The notes under the pieces were generated by a model, which searched no databases, had not been told where the DNA came from, and was given only the letters and a program-made list of their open reading frames with translations. 64,000 nucleotides of DNA. Source: Rotaria sordida. Lineage: Eukaryota; Rotifera; Eurotatoria; Philodinida; Philodinidae. The translations under genes and the position numbers were made by a program. Location of the stretch: contig CAJNOL010000049.1 of assembly GCA_905250125.1 (NCBI GenBank), positions 247,346 through 311,345 of the forward strand. Direction: 5' to 3'. This document shows positions 15,101-25,493 of this stretch, one piece after another. Numbering within the stretch: position 1 is the first letter of the stretch; every line of letters begins with the position of its first letter.

Positions 15101-15537
15101 ATTTAATTAAAATTATTTTTTTAGTGTATGTGATCATTTAAAAGATGAAGAAACAGCAGCTCGTGCATATATGGAATTTATTCGTACGCAAGAATTACGA
15201 CAAGTATTAAAAAACAAGATTGTTTAATTAAAAATTTAATTTTTTTTTTAAGGTAAAAAATTTCACAGAGTTTTCTCATGCTGCTGAATTTTTGGCTAAT
15301 TATCATGTAAAAAAACGTCAATACGATCAAGCATGTTCATATGCTAGAAAATGTCTAGAATTTCCGGAAGTAAAAAATGCAGCGAAAGATATTTTAAATA
15401 AAATAACTGGCCTACGTGAAGGTCAACAACAACTTAAAGATAAAGAACTTTCACAACAACAAACATCAGCGCCAGCTCCAACGGCTCAATCAACAATACA
15501 TGAATTCGATTCATCATCAACGACAACGATTGATTAA
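12163..15537 (+). CDS. CDC23: Anaphase-promoting complex subunit 8 (CDC23), TPR protein
   Basis: Fifteen exons: 12163-12299, 12366-12465, 12620-12757, 12812-12854, 12911-12943, 12998-13094, 13150-13282, 13333-13510, 13588-13685, 13746-13827, 13894-14058, 14735-14843, 14918-15055, 15125-15203 and 15253-15537. The product is about 604 aa, against about 597 in human. An N-terminal APC8 helical domain (YLMAKSYFDLREYTRCAHHL) is followed by tandem TPRs, including ALRMNPDYPAAWILLGHEF and DLNRRDHRAWYGLGETYEI. The family is a structural TPR subunit of the APC/C ubiquitin ligase that controls mitotic exit. Only the eleventh intron (14059-14734) is long; the others are about 40-150 bp. The tail is a polar Gln/Ser/Thr-rich stretch. 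Confidence 0.93.
14059..14734. repeat. Long CDC23 intron carrying a dispersed repeat
   Basis: This 676-bp intron stands out among introns of mostly 50-70 bp. Around 14345-14410 it holds TATTCTCTTCA..CATATCTACATCCTCAC, closely matched at about 21495-21540 (TATTCTCTTCA..TATATCCACATCCTAC). A shared mobile sequence is the simplest explanation. Confidence 0.4.
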
Positions 15538-16050
15538 TGAGATAACGAATGACCAAATATAACACAATTATTTCTTTTTTCTTCAATTTGTATTTTTTTT
15601 TCTACGGCTCAATATATTTTGTCAGATGTCATTTAAAATAATTTCAGTTTTATACAAGATTTGATTTAGTCCAATGTTGCATATGGTTAAATTTGATTTA
15701 TATTTAGGTTATTGAGTTAATAGTATAGGTGGAAAATATTTAAAATAGACATTTAATAGTAGCATGCATTTGTTCGATTGATTTATGGTAAAGTTTTCTT
15801 TTTTCAAATTTCTTTCGATGATTATACTTTTACCTTGAGTGAAGTAATAATAGAAGACAAGCGATCGACGTGTACTGCATGTTACTGTTTTATATTTCTC
15901 GAAGGATCCGTAAGAAACTGTTGGAAGAAAAAACTCCGGGTAAAAGAGTTTATTTTGTATTTCTGCATGTTATGAGCAAACAAAGAACAATCATGACGTG
16001 TACGAGAACAGCGTAGAAAAAAAACTGCCTATATAAATCAAAAGAGAAAC
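15538..16050 (+). other. Intergenic spacer with TATA box
   Basis: The spacer covers the CDC23 3' end and the upstream region of the next gene. ATATAAA at 16031-16037 lies 14 bp before the ATG at 16051, so either the transcript leader is very short or the real start is further downstream. No other gene is seen. Confidence 0.35.
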
Positions 16051-17263
16051 ATGGTTTCATTACATTTAATACTTCTCTTTCTTTTATTTTGTACCATTGT
16101 ACGCGTAACTATACATTGTAAGTAAATATATATATATATATTTAAATGGATGATACAAGAGTTCTGCATTAATTTTGTTTGTCAGTATAGCATGACAACA
16201 ACTTGTCGTAGAGGTTCGATAGTTTTCTACAAAACTGTGTAAAAATATTTGGTTCGAGATACTTATCTGACGGTTGAAAAGTTTTAAAAACATGTTTGGT
16301 TAGAAAATTTGTCTTACAACAGGGTTTTGAAATTTGTAGGCATGTTATGTGTGAGTGTAGCTAACTCAATGTGGACTTTCTAGTAGTATCAAAATATTCA
16401 GGTTACACAACCACAGGTTCTATAGAAAACAGTTTTATTCAAAACTTGATTTTTTCTCTGCAACGACCTATAAAGTTTTTCTGATAATCTTTAATAAAAA
16501 AACTGTATTCTGTTTCATATAAAGTGCTTTTGTAGAAGATTCACTAAACTCAAATTGGACATAAAATATGAGATTTCACTAACTTTGATTGCTGGACAAA
16601 ATCTTATTTTTTGAAATCACTTATTAGTTATGAACATTTTTTCGCTAGTGAAGTTTGTTAGAAAAATATCGATGTTAAATTCAACCGGTAACTTGAAAAT
16701 TTTATTTTTACCTGTTTAACATGTCCTATCGTAGCGCTACAAAACTGGATAAAACGCAGAAAAATAAGACTAACTTTGTTAGTAGATGGAGATTTTCTTC
16801 TAAATTCCAGAAGTGCATAGAGAACTTTTTCAATTAAACATTTTCAGTCTTCGTTAAGTATTTTTAACCAAATTTTTTCAAATAGCGTAGTATTAAAGAT
16901 CTTGCTCTTTCTAACAAGAAAGCTATCGAATCTCCACGACGATATATTGTTGTGCTATACTAAAAACAAAATTAATGCAGAACTTTTGTACCATCCTATA
17001 TATATATTTATCTAAATATGTTAAAATGTATATTTAATTATATATAGATGGACGCCGCTGTTAATCAACATTATAAAGAGACAGCAAACAATAAATTGAC
17101 AAGCAAAGATAAACAACTTCTGAATGAAACAAATTCGCCTAAGAAAGATTCAGACTTACAAGCAGAAAAATTTGGCGGAGATACACCGAGTCAACAAGGC
17201 AGTGGAACATCAACTGTTCTTGATAATGCTAGTGGACAAACAAATCCAAATATTATCTATTAA
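16051..17263 (+). CDS. Putative small secreted hydrophilic protein
   Basis: Two candidate exons. The first begins at ATG 16051 and encodes a signal-peptide-like core (LHLILLFLLFCTIV). The second is 17048-17263, preceded by ATATATAG, and encodes a polar, low-complexity chain rich in Asn, Lys, Thr and Gln, ending NPNIIY. The strong donor GTAAGT at 16118 gives the wrong phase and an early stop, but the weaker donor GTAACT at 16105 joins in frame, giving exon 16051-16104 and about 89 aa in total. Alternatively the second exon starts translation itself at ATG 17048 (71 aa). The family is not recognised. Most of the intron is an inverted-repeat element. TAAATAAA after the stop could serve polyadenylation. 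Confidence 0.4.
16131..17020. mobile_element. ~890-bp nonautonomous element with long terminal inverted repeats
   Basis: The start (about 16143-16230) and the end (about 16930-17010, reverse complement) match as imperfect inverted repeats. Both share GTTCTGCATTAATTTTGTT or its near match, then GTATAGCA, then a TCG-rich block ending TTCGATAG. Both outer ends sit in (TA)n tracts, consistent with TA target choice. No transposase reading frame is visible. It lies in the intron of the small gene at 16051-17263. Confidence 0.65.
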
Positions 17264-17334
17264 ATAAACTTTTTGATGTACATTTGTATTTCATTTTATT
17301 ATTTTTTTCTATAAAAAAAACAAGAAGCTAAATT

Positions 17335-17856
17335 TCAATTCCATACAAATAACATCTGACTATTAGCATCATGAGTGTCCGATTTCACATGAGAATTTTG
17401 TTTTGTTGAAAAAATCAACACACGATATCGATCTTGTTCAATTTCAGCAAAATGTTGATCTTCACTAATAGAAAAACCAAATTTTTTATTTTCACCAATA
17501 ATTATATGAAAATATTCATTAGGATATTGTTTAGCAAGTTCTTTGTGTAAATATTGATTAACATCAGCACATGTGCCCATCATTGTAGGAAAAGTTTGAC
17601 TTGATTGAAAAGCTATATTAACAAGACGTTCACAATCATTACCGAAAGTAATATTGCTTGATGCAATGAGTACTGCACGGTTATACTGAGCTGATGATGG
17701 CGACCCTAAGGTTAATGATCGATTGTGTTTTTGAGAAGATGAATTTGATTTTTTTGAACGCCGTTCTTGTCCATATGACCGTACCGCGCCTTCAATAACT
17801 ATGCCAACCAATTCGATTAAGACCCGACCAACAATTTCACCAGCAATTTCAGCCAT
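17335..17856 (-). CDS. LC8-like (dynein light chain fold) protein, paralogue 1
   Basis: Intronless, about 173 aa. The start is the ATG at 17856 in a good context (ACAAATGG); the frame also runs upstream without an ATG. Residues 1-25 are hydrophobic or amphipathic (AEIAGEIVGRVLIELVGIVI), followed by a basic/Ser stretch. About residues 70-165 align by eye to the LC8 family: an acidic/Cys helix, DVNQYLHKELAKQYPNEYFH, then HIIIGENKKFGF in place of HCIVGRNFGSY, then a terminal YRVLIFSTK strand like VAILLFKSG. LC8 proteins dimerise and bind short linear motifs, in dynein and in many other complexes. TATAAATA lies about 70 bp upstream (17924-17931). It has two paralogues nearby (21718-22281 and 23724-24266). 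Confidence 0.7.
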   Translation of the reverse strand: MAEIAGEIVGRVLIELVGIVIEGAVRSYGQERRSKKSNSSSQKHNRSLTLGSPSSAQYNRAVLIASSNITFGNDCERLVNIAFQSSQTFPTMMGTCADVNQYLHKELAKQYPNEYFHIIIGENKKFGFSISEDQHFAEIEQDRYRVLIFSTKQNSHVKSDTHDANSQMLFVWN

Positions 17857-17923
17857 TTGTATGAAGATTAAATAATAAGATTGCAAAAAAAAATGTATAA
17901 TAAAGGCTATATTGACTACTGCG

Positions 17924-17931
<8 letters not shown>
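17924..17931 (-). promoter_or_regulatory. TATA box of LC8-like paralogue 1
   Basis: TATAAATA on the minus strand, about 68 bp upstream of the ATG. The identical octamer occurs upstream of paralogue 2. It is embedded beside a (TA)n tract, which lowers certainty. Confidence 0.45.
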
Positions 17932-17954
<23 letters not shown>

Positions 17955-18464
17955 GGTTTGACTGTTTGTGTTATCATTTTTGTTGTGTGAATGACACATA
18001 TCAAAGTAACGTCATTATCTCATATTCGTCAAGTCAGTATCGTGAAGTGGTTGATGAATCATGCAAAATATGATAGCTTGAAACTCGAATGTTTTTAGTG
18101 GTGAATTATCGTTTGAAACAGATCTGGACAAATACGGCTTTTCTTGAGTACATGTACGAGTACGTATTCGTATTTGCCTAACTCTGATGTGAAATATTGA
18201 AATTAAAAATCGAAATCTTAGTTACAGCTAGATCCATACTGCATAGGTAGATGTTTTTGTTGATCCTCTCTTAAGATGCTATTTCATATTTCCGTCACAT
18301 AGAAAATCAGGAACGAAAGTTTTCCACCCCAAGAGACGAGCGATCAGTCATCAATCAGACTTCTTCACCTGAACAATCTCATACGACTTTGGTAAAGTCT
18401 TCCTTGATTTTTTTCATATCTGACTAAAACTAACGTAACTATCATTAATTCTCCAAGTCGCATT

Positions 18465-19072
18465 AACTAATGTCGGATTTTTTAAAAAGTACCAACGATT
18501 AATTTTTGAATAACTTTTCAACGGTTCAAGTTATAGAGATCGGGTTTTCATTGTTAGAAAGAGCAAGATGGGGGACGTCGATCTGTATAAAATTTATTAG
18601 ATTTACGAGTCTTTTGTAAGGTTGTTTGCAGTCAAATATTTTATTGGTTGTCTATTTTCATGTATTTTCATGACAAGTTAACATCTAAATAGACCAAAAT
18701 GTAGCCCAAATCGTCCTGTATTTGTGCTAAAATTTCCAAATCTTTGGGCTTTATGCTTGAGTTTGTCTTCTTACGGTTTGATGTTAACATGTGAAAATTT
18801 GAGCACAAATACAGAACGATTTGGACTACATTTTGGTCTATTTAGATGTTAACTTGTCATGAAAACCTATGGAAATAGACAACCAATAAAATATTTGACT
18901 GCAAACAACCATACAAAATACTCGTAAATCTAATGAATTTTATACAAATCGACATCTCCTGTCTTGCTCTTTCTAACAATGAAAATCCGATCTCTGTAAC
19001 TTGAACTGTTGAAAAGTTATTCAAAAAATAGTCGTTGGTACTTTAAAAAAAATCTGACATTAGTTGCTCTCT
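18465..19072. mobile_element. ~600-bp near-palindromic foldback element
   Basis: The left arm (about 18465-18750) and right arm (about 18790-19072) are near-perfect reverse complements around a loop of about 40-60 bp. Matched blocks include TAACTAATGTC / GACATTAGTTG at the ends, TTGTTAGAAAGAGCAAGA / TCTTGCTCTTTCTAACAA, and TAGACCAAAATGTAG / CTACATTTTGGTCTA near the centre. No open reading frame is present. It is a foldback or MITE-like element able to form a long hairpin RNA if transcribed. Confidence 0.8.
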
Positions 19073-19999
19073 AAAATATCTTGAGAATTTTGCACATCTC
19101 TTGACAGAAATTCGAAAAATACATGGAACCATCAGCCTGATTCTTGGCCAGATGTAATGTTAACCTTGTCCAGATCTTGACATTCATTGATTCATCGATC
19201 TTCAATCGTGGTCTGTACGGTCTCTCAATAAAAGTCTACATCGATTGTTCAAGAAAGGCATTCGATAAGGCTCAGAACGATCCTCCAAAAACCCAAGGAT
19301 AATTTTAAAGCAAAACAAATGACAAGATATTTTCAAGCTTCACATCCTACTTGCTTCTACAGACAATTTTCCACTCATCATTACGATCTCGACAAGGGTT
19401 GCCATTGACCATTCACTAAGCCATAAACAAGACAAATTCCAAATACAACAGCCAGTTTCAAAATTGACTTCAGGTTCACTCAAACATTCCATCATATACA
19501 CACCAAAGAAGGGACTTAATCCATTAGATATGAATCGAATCCATTTTTAAATAGATAATATGATTATATCACCACCAATACGGTTACTGAAAGATTCTCA
19601 CATTCCTCTTCGAACACAAAATCCATCATGAATGAGATTTCCAGCACGGCAATAATGTTCCTATAAGAAAATCGACCTCTATCCTCATGCCACATGCTGC
19701 GATGTACAATGGCCACAGCAAACAAAAAATTCTTAGACGACCGACGAACAACAAAGAAGAACAGGAGCGTTGAAATACAAAGCTCCTGGGTTTCTATTCC
19801 ATCATGTGCCTTGCTTCTATATTTCGATAGACCAGCGTACTCTACCTTAATTTCTGATTGCCATCAAATCTATCGATTTTTCGACACCATAATATATTTT
19901 TCAAGACAATAAACAACCTCAACCGTATTAAATTCCTCTTCAAACAATACATTGAACACAGATCACCTGTAAATCTTCTCGCGAATCGAACATCGATAT

Positions 20000-20765
20000 C
20001 GAAATCCTTTATCCATTCCACTCTTCTCCGATATCTATTTCCATACAGACACTTACCACACTCAACCGTCAGTCAGCTCGAGTTAGACATAAAGAGACAC
20101 AACATCTTGCGAATGCTCTCATCAATAATACGGTAAAATGTCAAGTTCTGCTCACGTTGCTCGCCACTATGTCGAATTTCCATACAGATGCTCACAACAC
20201 TCGACCTTTTGCATAATGGAATCGGACATGACAGGGCAAAACATCTTGCCAATGCTCTCACCGATAACATAGTATAACACTAGTCTATTCCTCTTCCTAT
20301 TGGCTATCTCGACTCTGAACACAGATACTCACTACACTCGACCTTCAGTGGAATGGAATCGGGTTCGAAGTGCTACAATACCTTGCCAATGTTCTCACAA
20401 ACAACTGGGTAAAATATCATTTTCTACTTATTTCACTCTAGATTATTTGGACCTTTAACAGATACTCACTATACTCAATCTTCAATAAAATGGAATTGGA
20501 GTCGAAGGGACACAATATCTTGCCGATGCTCTGACGAACAATATGATAACACATCATTTGCTACTCACATCACTATTCTTTATTTCGACTTTCCACAGAG
20601 ACACACGCCATACTCAAACTTGAGTATACTGGAATTCGGGACGAAGGGGCACGACATCTTGGCAATGCTCTCACTAGGAATACGGTAAGATACTATTTTC
20701 TACTCATCTTGCTCTTCACCATCTCGACTTTTTATATAGACACTCACCACGCTTCATCTTGAGGG
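20000..20765. repeat. Tandem array, ~136-bp unit, five to six diverged copies
   Basis: The block CATCTTGCCAATGCTCTCAC recurs with changes at about 20103, 20241, 20377, 20512 and 20650, spacing 135-138 bp. Each unit also contains a CAGACACTCACCACACTCGA-like block. Short open frames across the array differ between copies and look incidental. The array is richer in GC than its flanks. Confidence 0.75.
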
Positions 20766-21717
20766 CATTCGAATTGGAGAATGGAGAAAAGATGGAGCAA
20801 TGGAAATTCTGAAGTCAAATGGCACCCTGAATATTTTATGGTGATTACTCGTTATTTGGCTTTCAAACGTCTATATCGGCATATTTTTCACGAACACAAT
20901 ATTTTTAGAGAATTCTCTTTTTCGGAAGAAGAATTTTACATGACATTTTGACATGTTATCTTTTGATTATTTGACTTCATTATATATTGGAAGTGTCTAT
21001 TGAGGAGCTTATAAATGATTTGCTCAAACGAATTTATTCCTAACTAATTTAATATTCATATTCGCTTGGTGTAAACTCAAACATCGTCATTTTCGCTGGT
21101 GAGCGATTGTGACTAAGTCATGAAAAGTACTATTTGAATCTATCTATAAAGGATTATGAGATGCATTCATATGGAATACTGATTTCTGTTTTCGATTTCT
21201 CAAGGAGTCAACCATATACCATCGATCGTGTAAAGAGAGAACACTTCAGTGTTTGTGAAACATATTTTTTGTTCAGAATCTTTCGTTGAAGACTGACCAC
21301 TTTATCGATACATCGATCGCAGATCGAGAACAGTATGTGTTCGTCGTCTCAACCTCTTTTACTCTCATATCGAAAATTTCATGAAAGGAGAAATGAACAT
21401 ATACTTTATTGAGAGGATGTTTGGATTCTTCGATGACCTGGTCTTCACTACTCTCTAAAAAAAACGTATCCTTGAAAACCGAGGTGCGTATGTATGGGAT
21501 GTGGTATTCTCTTCAGTAACACCTATATCCACATCCTACAATTTATTATATATCATGTATCTGAAGATGATCCTGACTAGGATTGAAAATTTACGTACTA
21601 GAACAAATCCTTTAGGTTTTTCACTTATTATTTTTGTAATGAATAAAATACATATATACTTTGTTACATTAAAATTCGATTTCAACATTTTTCAATAAAA
21701 TTAATATACAAAAATTT

Positions 21718-22281
21718 TTAATTATCTATTCGTTTAATTAAAACTGACTTCCAATGCAATTTCATTTGATTATTAGCATAAAATGTATCAACTTTTATAT
21801 TATCGTGTGATTTCGTTGAGAAGATCAGTACACGATATTGTTCTAGTTCTATGTCAGCAAAATGACCGAAATCATTAATCGCAAAACTGAATCCATTTTT
21901 TTCACCAATAATTATGTGAAAATGTTTTCTAGAATGTCGTCGAAGAAGTTCTTTTCGTAAGTACTGACTGATATCATCACATGTACTCATTATTGAAGGA
22001 AACATCTGACTTGTGTGAAAGGCAATATTGACAAGTCGAATACATTCATTGCCAAAGATGGTTGTGCTTGAGTTAATAAGTTTGGCACTTTCATGTGGTA
22101 GAATATACAATTGAGAGAGTTTTGGTATTGCTACACCCAAAATACCTCGTTCCTGTATAACTCGAAAGCCATATTTGTAAATAATTCTGTTTGCATCAAG
22201 CTTTTTTCGTTGATGATCGATCTTATTATCCATACTTGCAGTATTGACAAAGCAGAATGATTGTTTTAATACGTTTCCCAT
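21718..22281 (-). CDS. LC8-like protein, paralogue 2
   Basis: Intronless, about 187 aa from the ATG at 22281 (MGNVLKQSF). The C-terminal LC8-like domain, from about residue 90, contains CDDISQYLRKELLRRHSRKH, HIIIGEKNGFSFAI and YRVLIFSTK, colinear with the other two paralogues. The N-terminal ~80 residues differ from both, lacking the hydrophobic segment of paralogue 1. A conserved SSTTIFGNECIRLVNIAF block precedes the domain. TATAAATA occurs upstream at 22371-22378. The partner or role is unknown; assignment to the dynein light chain fold is by motif only. Confidence 0.68.
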   Translation of the reverse strand: MGNVLKQSFCFVNTASMDNKIDHQRKKLDANRIIYKYGFRVIQERGILGVAIPKLSQLYILPHESAKLINSSTTIFGNECIRLVNIAFHTSQMFPSIMSTCDDISQYLRKELLRRHSRKHFHIIIGEKNGFSFAINDFGHFADIELEQYRVLIFSTKSHDNIKVDTFYANNQMKLHWKSVLIKRIDN

Positions 22282-22370
22282 TAATTTTTCCACTTCAATA
22301 CAGATTAAAATAAAACTTTTATTTAGAGAATTTTTTTAACTCTGATCTCCCATGCTTTTTCTTTGTATAA

Positions 22371-22378
22371 TATTTATA
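22371..22378 (-). promoter_or_regulatory. TATA box of LC8-like paralogue 2
   Basis: TATAAATA on the minus strand, about 90 bp upstream of the start codon, matching the octamer before paralogue 1. Confidence 0.45.
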
Positions 22379-22688
22379 GAAGTTATAAATGAGCGATATG
22401 TTTACCTAAATACGTCATTTTATCTCTACAGATAATACTGTTGTGATGCAATCACACAGAAAGATACATAATAACTAATGATTCATATCGTAAATACTTT
22501 TTTATTTTTCGATAAATTTCAAATTTAATACTAAAATGAGTAAACCTTTTTTTACTATATTTTTAGCGATAAAGTACACATATATACTCATCGTATGTGT
22601 ATCACGATATAGGTTTACCACATCATCAAATTTTGAGAACGATCGCATTTTGTTCTCGATGAATAATTTGAAACCCATAAGTAACATA

Positions 22689-23223
22689 CAGGGTGTCCCA
22701 AAAGTAAGGTAACAAAATCTTTTTTTTCCATTTTTCGTTCTCATAGATCGTCAGTCAGCTCTCAAATTTGTACCACAGATACTAGATGACACAAGTGAAA
22801 GATCTAGTATATGATAATGTGGGTGTGGAGTATGGGTTTGGATGTGGGTGTGAATGGTATGGGCATCGGCGTGTATGTAGAGACCGAGCGTTGGTCTCTT
22901 TTCCAAAACCGATATCCATACTCAGACTCACACCCCACATCCACATAAGTGAAAGATCTAACATATGAACAATATCTGAGTGGGTATAGGTGTGAGTATC
23001 AGTTTTGGACAAGGGACAACGCTTGATCTCTACATCCACGCCGATGTCTACACCACTCATACCCACACGCACACCCCACACCCACACCTACATCCTCATA
23101 TGCTAGATCTTTCACTTATGTCATCTAGTATCTGTGGTATAAATATGAGAGCTGACGGACGATCTATGAGAACAAAAAATGAAAAAAAAAGATTTTGTTA
23201 CCTTACTTTTTGGAACACCCTAT
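22689..23223. mobile_element. Mariner/Tc1-type MITE with nested foldback
   Basis: The terminal inverted repeats begin CAGGGTGTCCCAAAAGTAAG and end CTTACTTTTTGGAACACCCT, each flanked by TA, which is typical of Tc1/mariner elements. The arms extend about 110 bp inward through TCATAGATCGTC and CTAGTATCTGTGGTA blocks. Inside, a second inverted duplication is GT-rich on one side (GTGGGTGTGGAGTATGGG) and CA-rich on the other. No transposase is present. Confidence 0.8.
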
Positions 23224-23723
23224 ATAGTATTTTTTCAAGATATTGTCAATTTCTCGGTTCTTTAGTTAATCAAATGAGAAATTTTACATCTTGTGTTTAT
23301 ATTTTCAACTTAATTCTTTTTCTAACAAGATAAATATATTGAAAAAGGTGCATCGATTTTTCATAAGCTATGACTTAGATAGAAATAGTTGAAACGAGCA
23401 TGAATTGCCGTTAGTATATTTCACTGCTTATCGTCAGAATATGAAACTAGAAGTGTTGGATGTGGCACTATTACTCCGAAAAAAACTGATTCTTTATAAT
23501 CTGTTCAATTATAAATCGTTCAGAATATATTTAGAAAATTGCGGCATATTTAACACCTGTAATCTCTTATTACATAATCATTACATTTTTTATTTAAAAA
23601 TCTTCCTCCTTACTTTCATTCATGTCAGTTTAGACAAGACCAAACAATAAATAAACAAGTGTCTTATTGCTGTTATGAAGTTTTATTATACTTCTATATC
23701 AATATAGAAAAGAAGTAATACTT

Positions 23724-24266
23724 TTATTTTTTTGATTGTTTGACTATCAATGATTTCCATTCAAGCATCATCTGGCTATTAGCATCATGCATTTCTAATT
23801 TAACTTGTTTGTCTAGTCTTGTTGTGAATATTATCACACGATATTGCTCTTGTTCCATTTCAGCAAAATAGTCGTCATCATCAATAGCAAAACCGAATGC
23901 ATTATTTTGACCAATAATTATATGAAAATATTCATGAGGGTATTTTTTAAAGAGTTCTTTTCGCAAATATTGACATACATTGTTACATGTACCCATTATT
24001 GATGGAAATGTTTGACTTGTTTGAAAAACAATATTAACAAGTCGAAGACATTCATTACCAAATATCGTTGAACTTGCTTCAACGAGCATAGTGCGTTCAA
24101 GTTGTGCAGCAGATGATTGAGAAAGTGTTGGTGTAGCTATACTAATAATAATATGTGGTTTTTTTTCTCGACGATGATGACTACTCGATGATTTGTGAAT
24201 ACCAAGATTTGTATCTTGTATATCAACACTAGAATCAATGGTTCTATCAAATGTTGCTGGTATCAT
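23724..24266 (-). CDS. LC8-like protein, paralogue 3
   Basis: Intronless, about 180 aa from the ATG at 24266; the frame stays open upstream to an ACAG at about 24300, so a short 5' exon is possible. The LC8-like domain (about residue 80 on) contains CNNVCQYLRKELFKKYPHEY, HIIIGQNNAFGFAI and YRVIIFTTR. SSTIFGNECLRLVNIVFQTS precedes it, matching paralogue 2 almost residue for residue. The N-terminus has a His/Arg/Ser stretch and differs from the others. No TATAAATA is seen upstream; a foldback element starts about 110 bp before the ATG and may have displaced promoter sequence. Confidence 0.68.
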   Translation of the reverse strand: MIPATFDRTIDSSVDIQDTNLGIHKSSSSHHRREKKPHIIISIATPTLSQSSAAQLERTMLVEASSTIFGNECLRLVNIVFQTSQTFPSIMGTCNNVCQYLRKELFKKYPHEYFHIIIGQNNAFGFAIDDDDYFAEMEQEQYRVIIFTTRLDKQVKLEMHDANSQMMLEWKSLIVKQSKK

Positions 24267-24374
24267 TTGTTGAAAAATGTCACCAAATACTTTATGTATC
24301 TGTAAATAATAAACAAAGGCTGTGCGTGTGATTTTTTTCGTCTGTTTTATGGAAAATTATGTTGAAAATAATAG

Positions 24375-24740
24375 ATATAGGATGTCCAGTAAGTAACTCC
24401 ATAAAGAAAAAGTTGAATGTCTTCATTACGGCTCGACCAAACGAGCTCCTTTTTTTTTACCAAGGATAGAGGCATGTTTACACTCCAAATCTATACGGAC
24501 GAGATTAGTGAGAACCTATGGTAAGTATATTGTTTTCTTTTCCTATCTGTGAACTAGTAAAATTTTTTTGTTGATGTCAATAGTGATACTTAACAAAGGT
24601 TTTCACTAACCTTGTCCGTATGAATTTGGAGTATGAACATGCCTCTATCCTTGGTAAAAAAAATGAGTTCGTTTGGTCGAGTCGTAATGGAGATATTCTA
24701 ATTTTTCTTTGTGAAGTCACTTACTAGATACCCCATATAT
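24375..24740. mobile_element. ~365-bp foldback MITE upstream of LC8-like paralogue 3
   Basis: The ends read GGATGTCCAGTAAGTAACT on the left and AGTCACTTACTAGATACCCC on the right, imperfect reverse complements flanked by TA. The arms continue through CTCGACCAAACGAGCTC / GAGTTCGTTTGGTCGAG and ACCAAGGATAGAGGCATG / CATGCCTCTATCCTTGGT. The central loop is about 100 bp. No coding sequence. Confidence 0.78.
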
Positions 24741-25493
24741 ATTAAAAACAAGCACGTCATACTGTTTCTTCAAGTGATATTGATATCATTTCAGCGCATG
24801 AAAATACATCTAACAGATAATTGGATGGTCCATTATTATCTACCTACTCGCGAGATAAAACATTCAAGATAATATGGCATGATATTATTTTAACCTTATA
24901 TTTTGTTACAAAGTATGCAAATAAAATAAATCTATGAATAATAGAAACGTTAACCATGTCAGAAAAAAACTTAGGAAAAACAAAAAACTTCATGTACACT
25001 TATTAGTGCTTTTCGATACTTTTTTTTAAAACTTTTTTGTATTAATAAATTGAAATATGTTTCAAAAGTACTTATAAGTACAAATAGATAGTTCCTGTTC
25101 TATATAGATATTTATGTAAATAGTTATCGTTAAAAAGATATTTACGTGAATGCATATCTTACTTTTTAACTACTACTTATCAGTGCTCGATATAGTTGAA
25201 TAATTTTTGATTAAATCATATTTTATATCACATCTCAAACATTGTATTTTATTAAACAATAACACTTTTCATTTATAGAAAATTTAATACACCTTTGTTC
25301 ATGAAACTATCCTTATCAATTTTTTAAATTCATCAAACAAAAACTACATCATTATTTTCACTGAATAAAGTTCTTAATGTATGAGTACATTTAAAAAGCT
25401 CAGTGAAGTAGTAACCAGTAGATGGCATTACTTTCCATTTAAGATTAATATCAAGTTAACAACGGGTTATCTAAAGTTTCTTTTCCTTTACCA

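Noticed and set aside
19694-20270. Overlapping frames of 65-92 codons across the tandem array
   Set aside because: The frame is not preserved from one repeat unit to the next.
22786-23333. His/Thr-rich and Gly/Val-rich open frames
   Set aside because: They arise from the GT/CA-rich inside of the mariner-type element.
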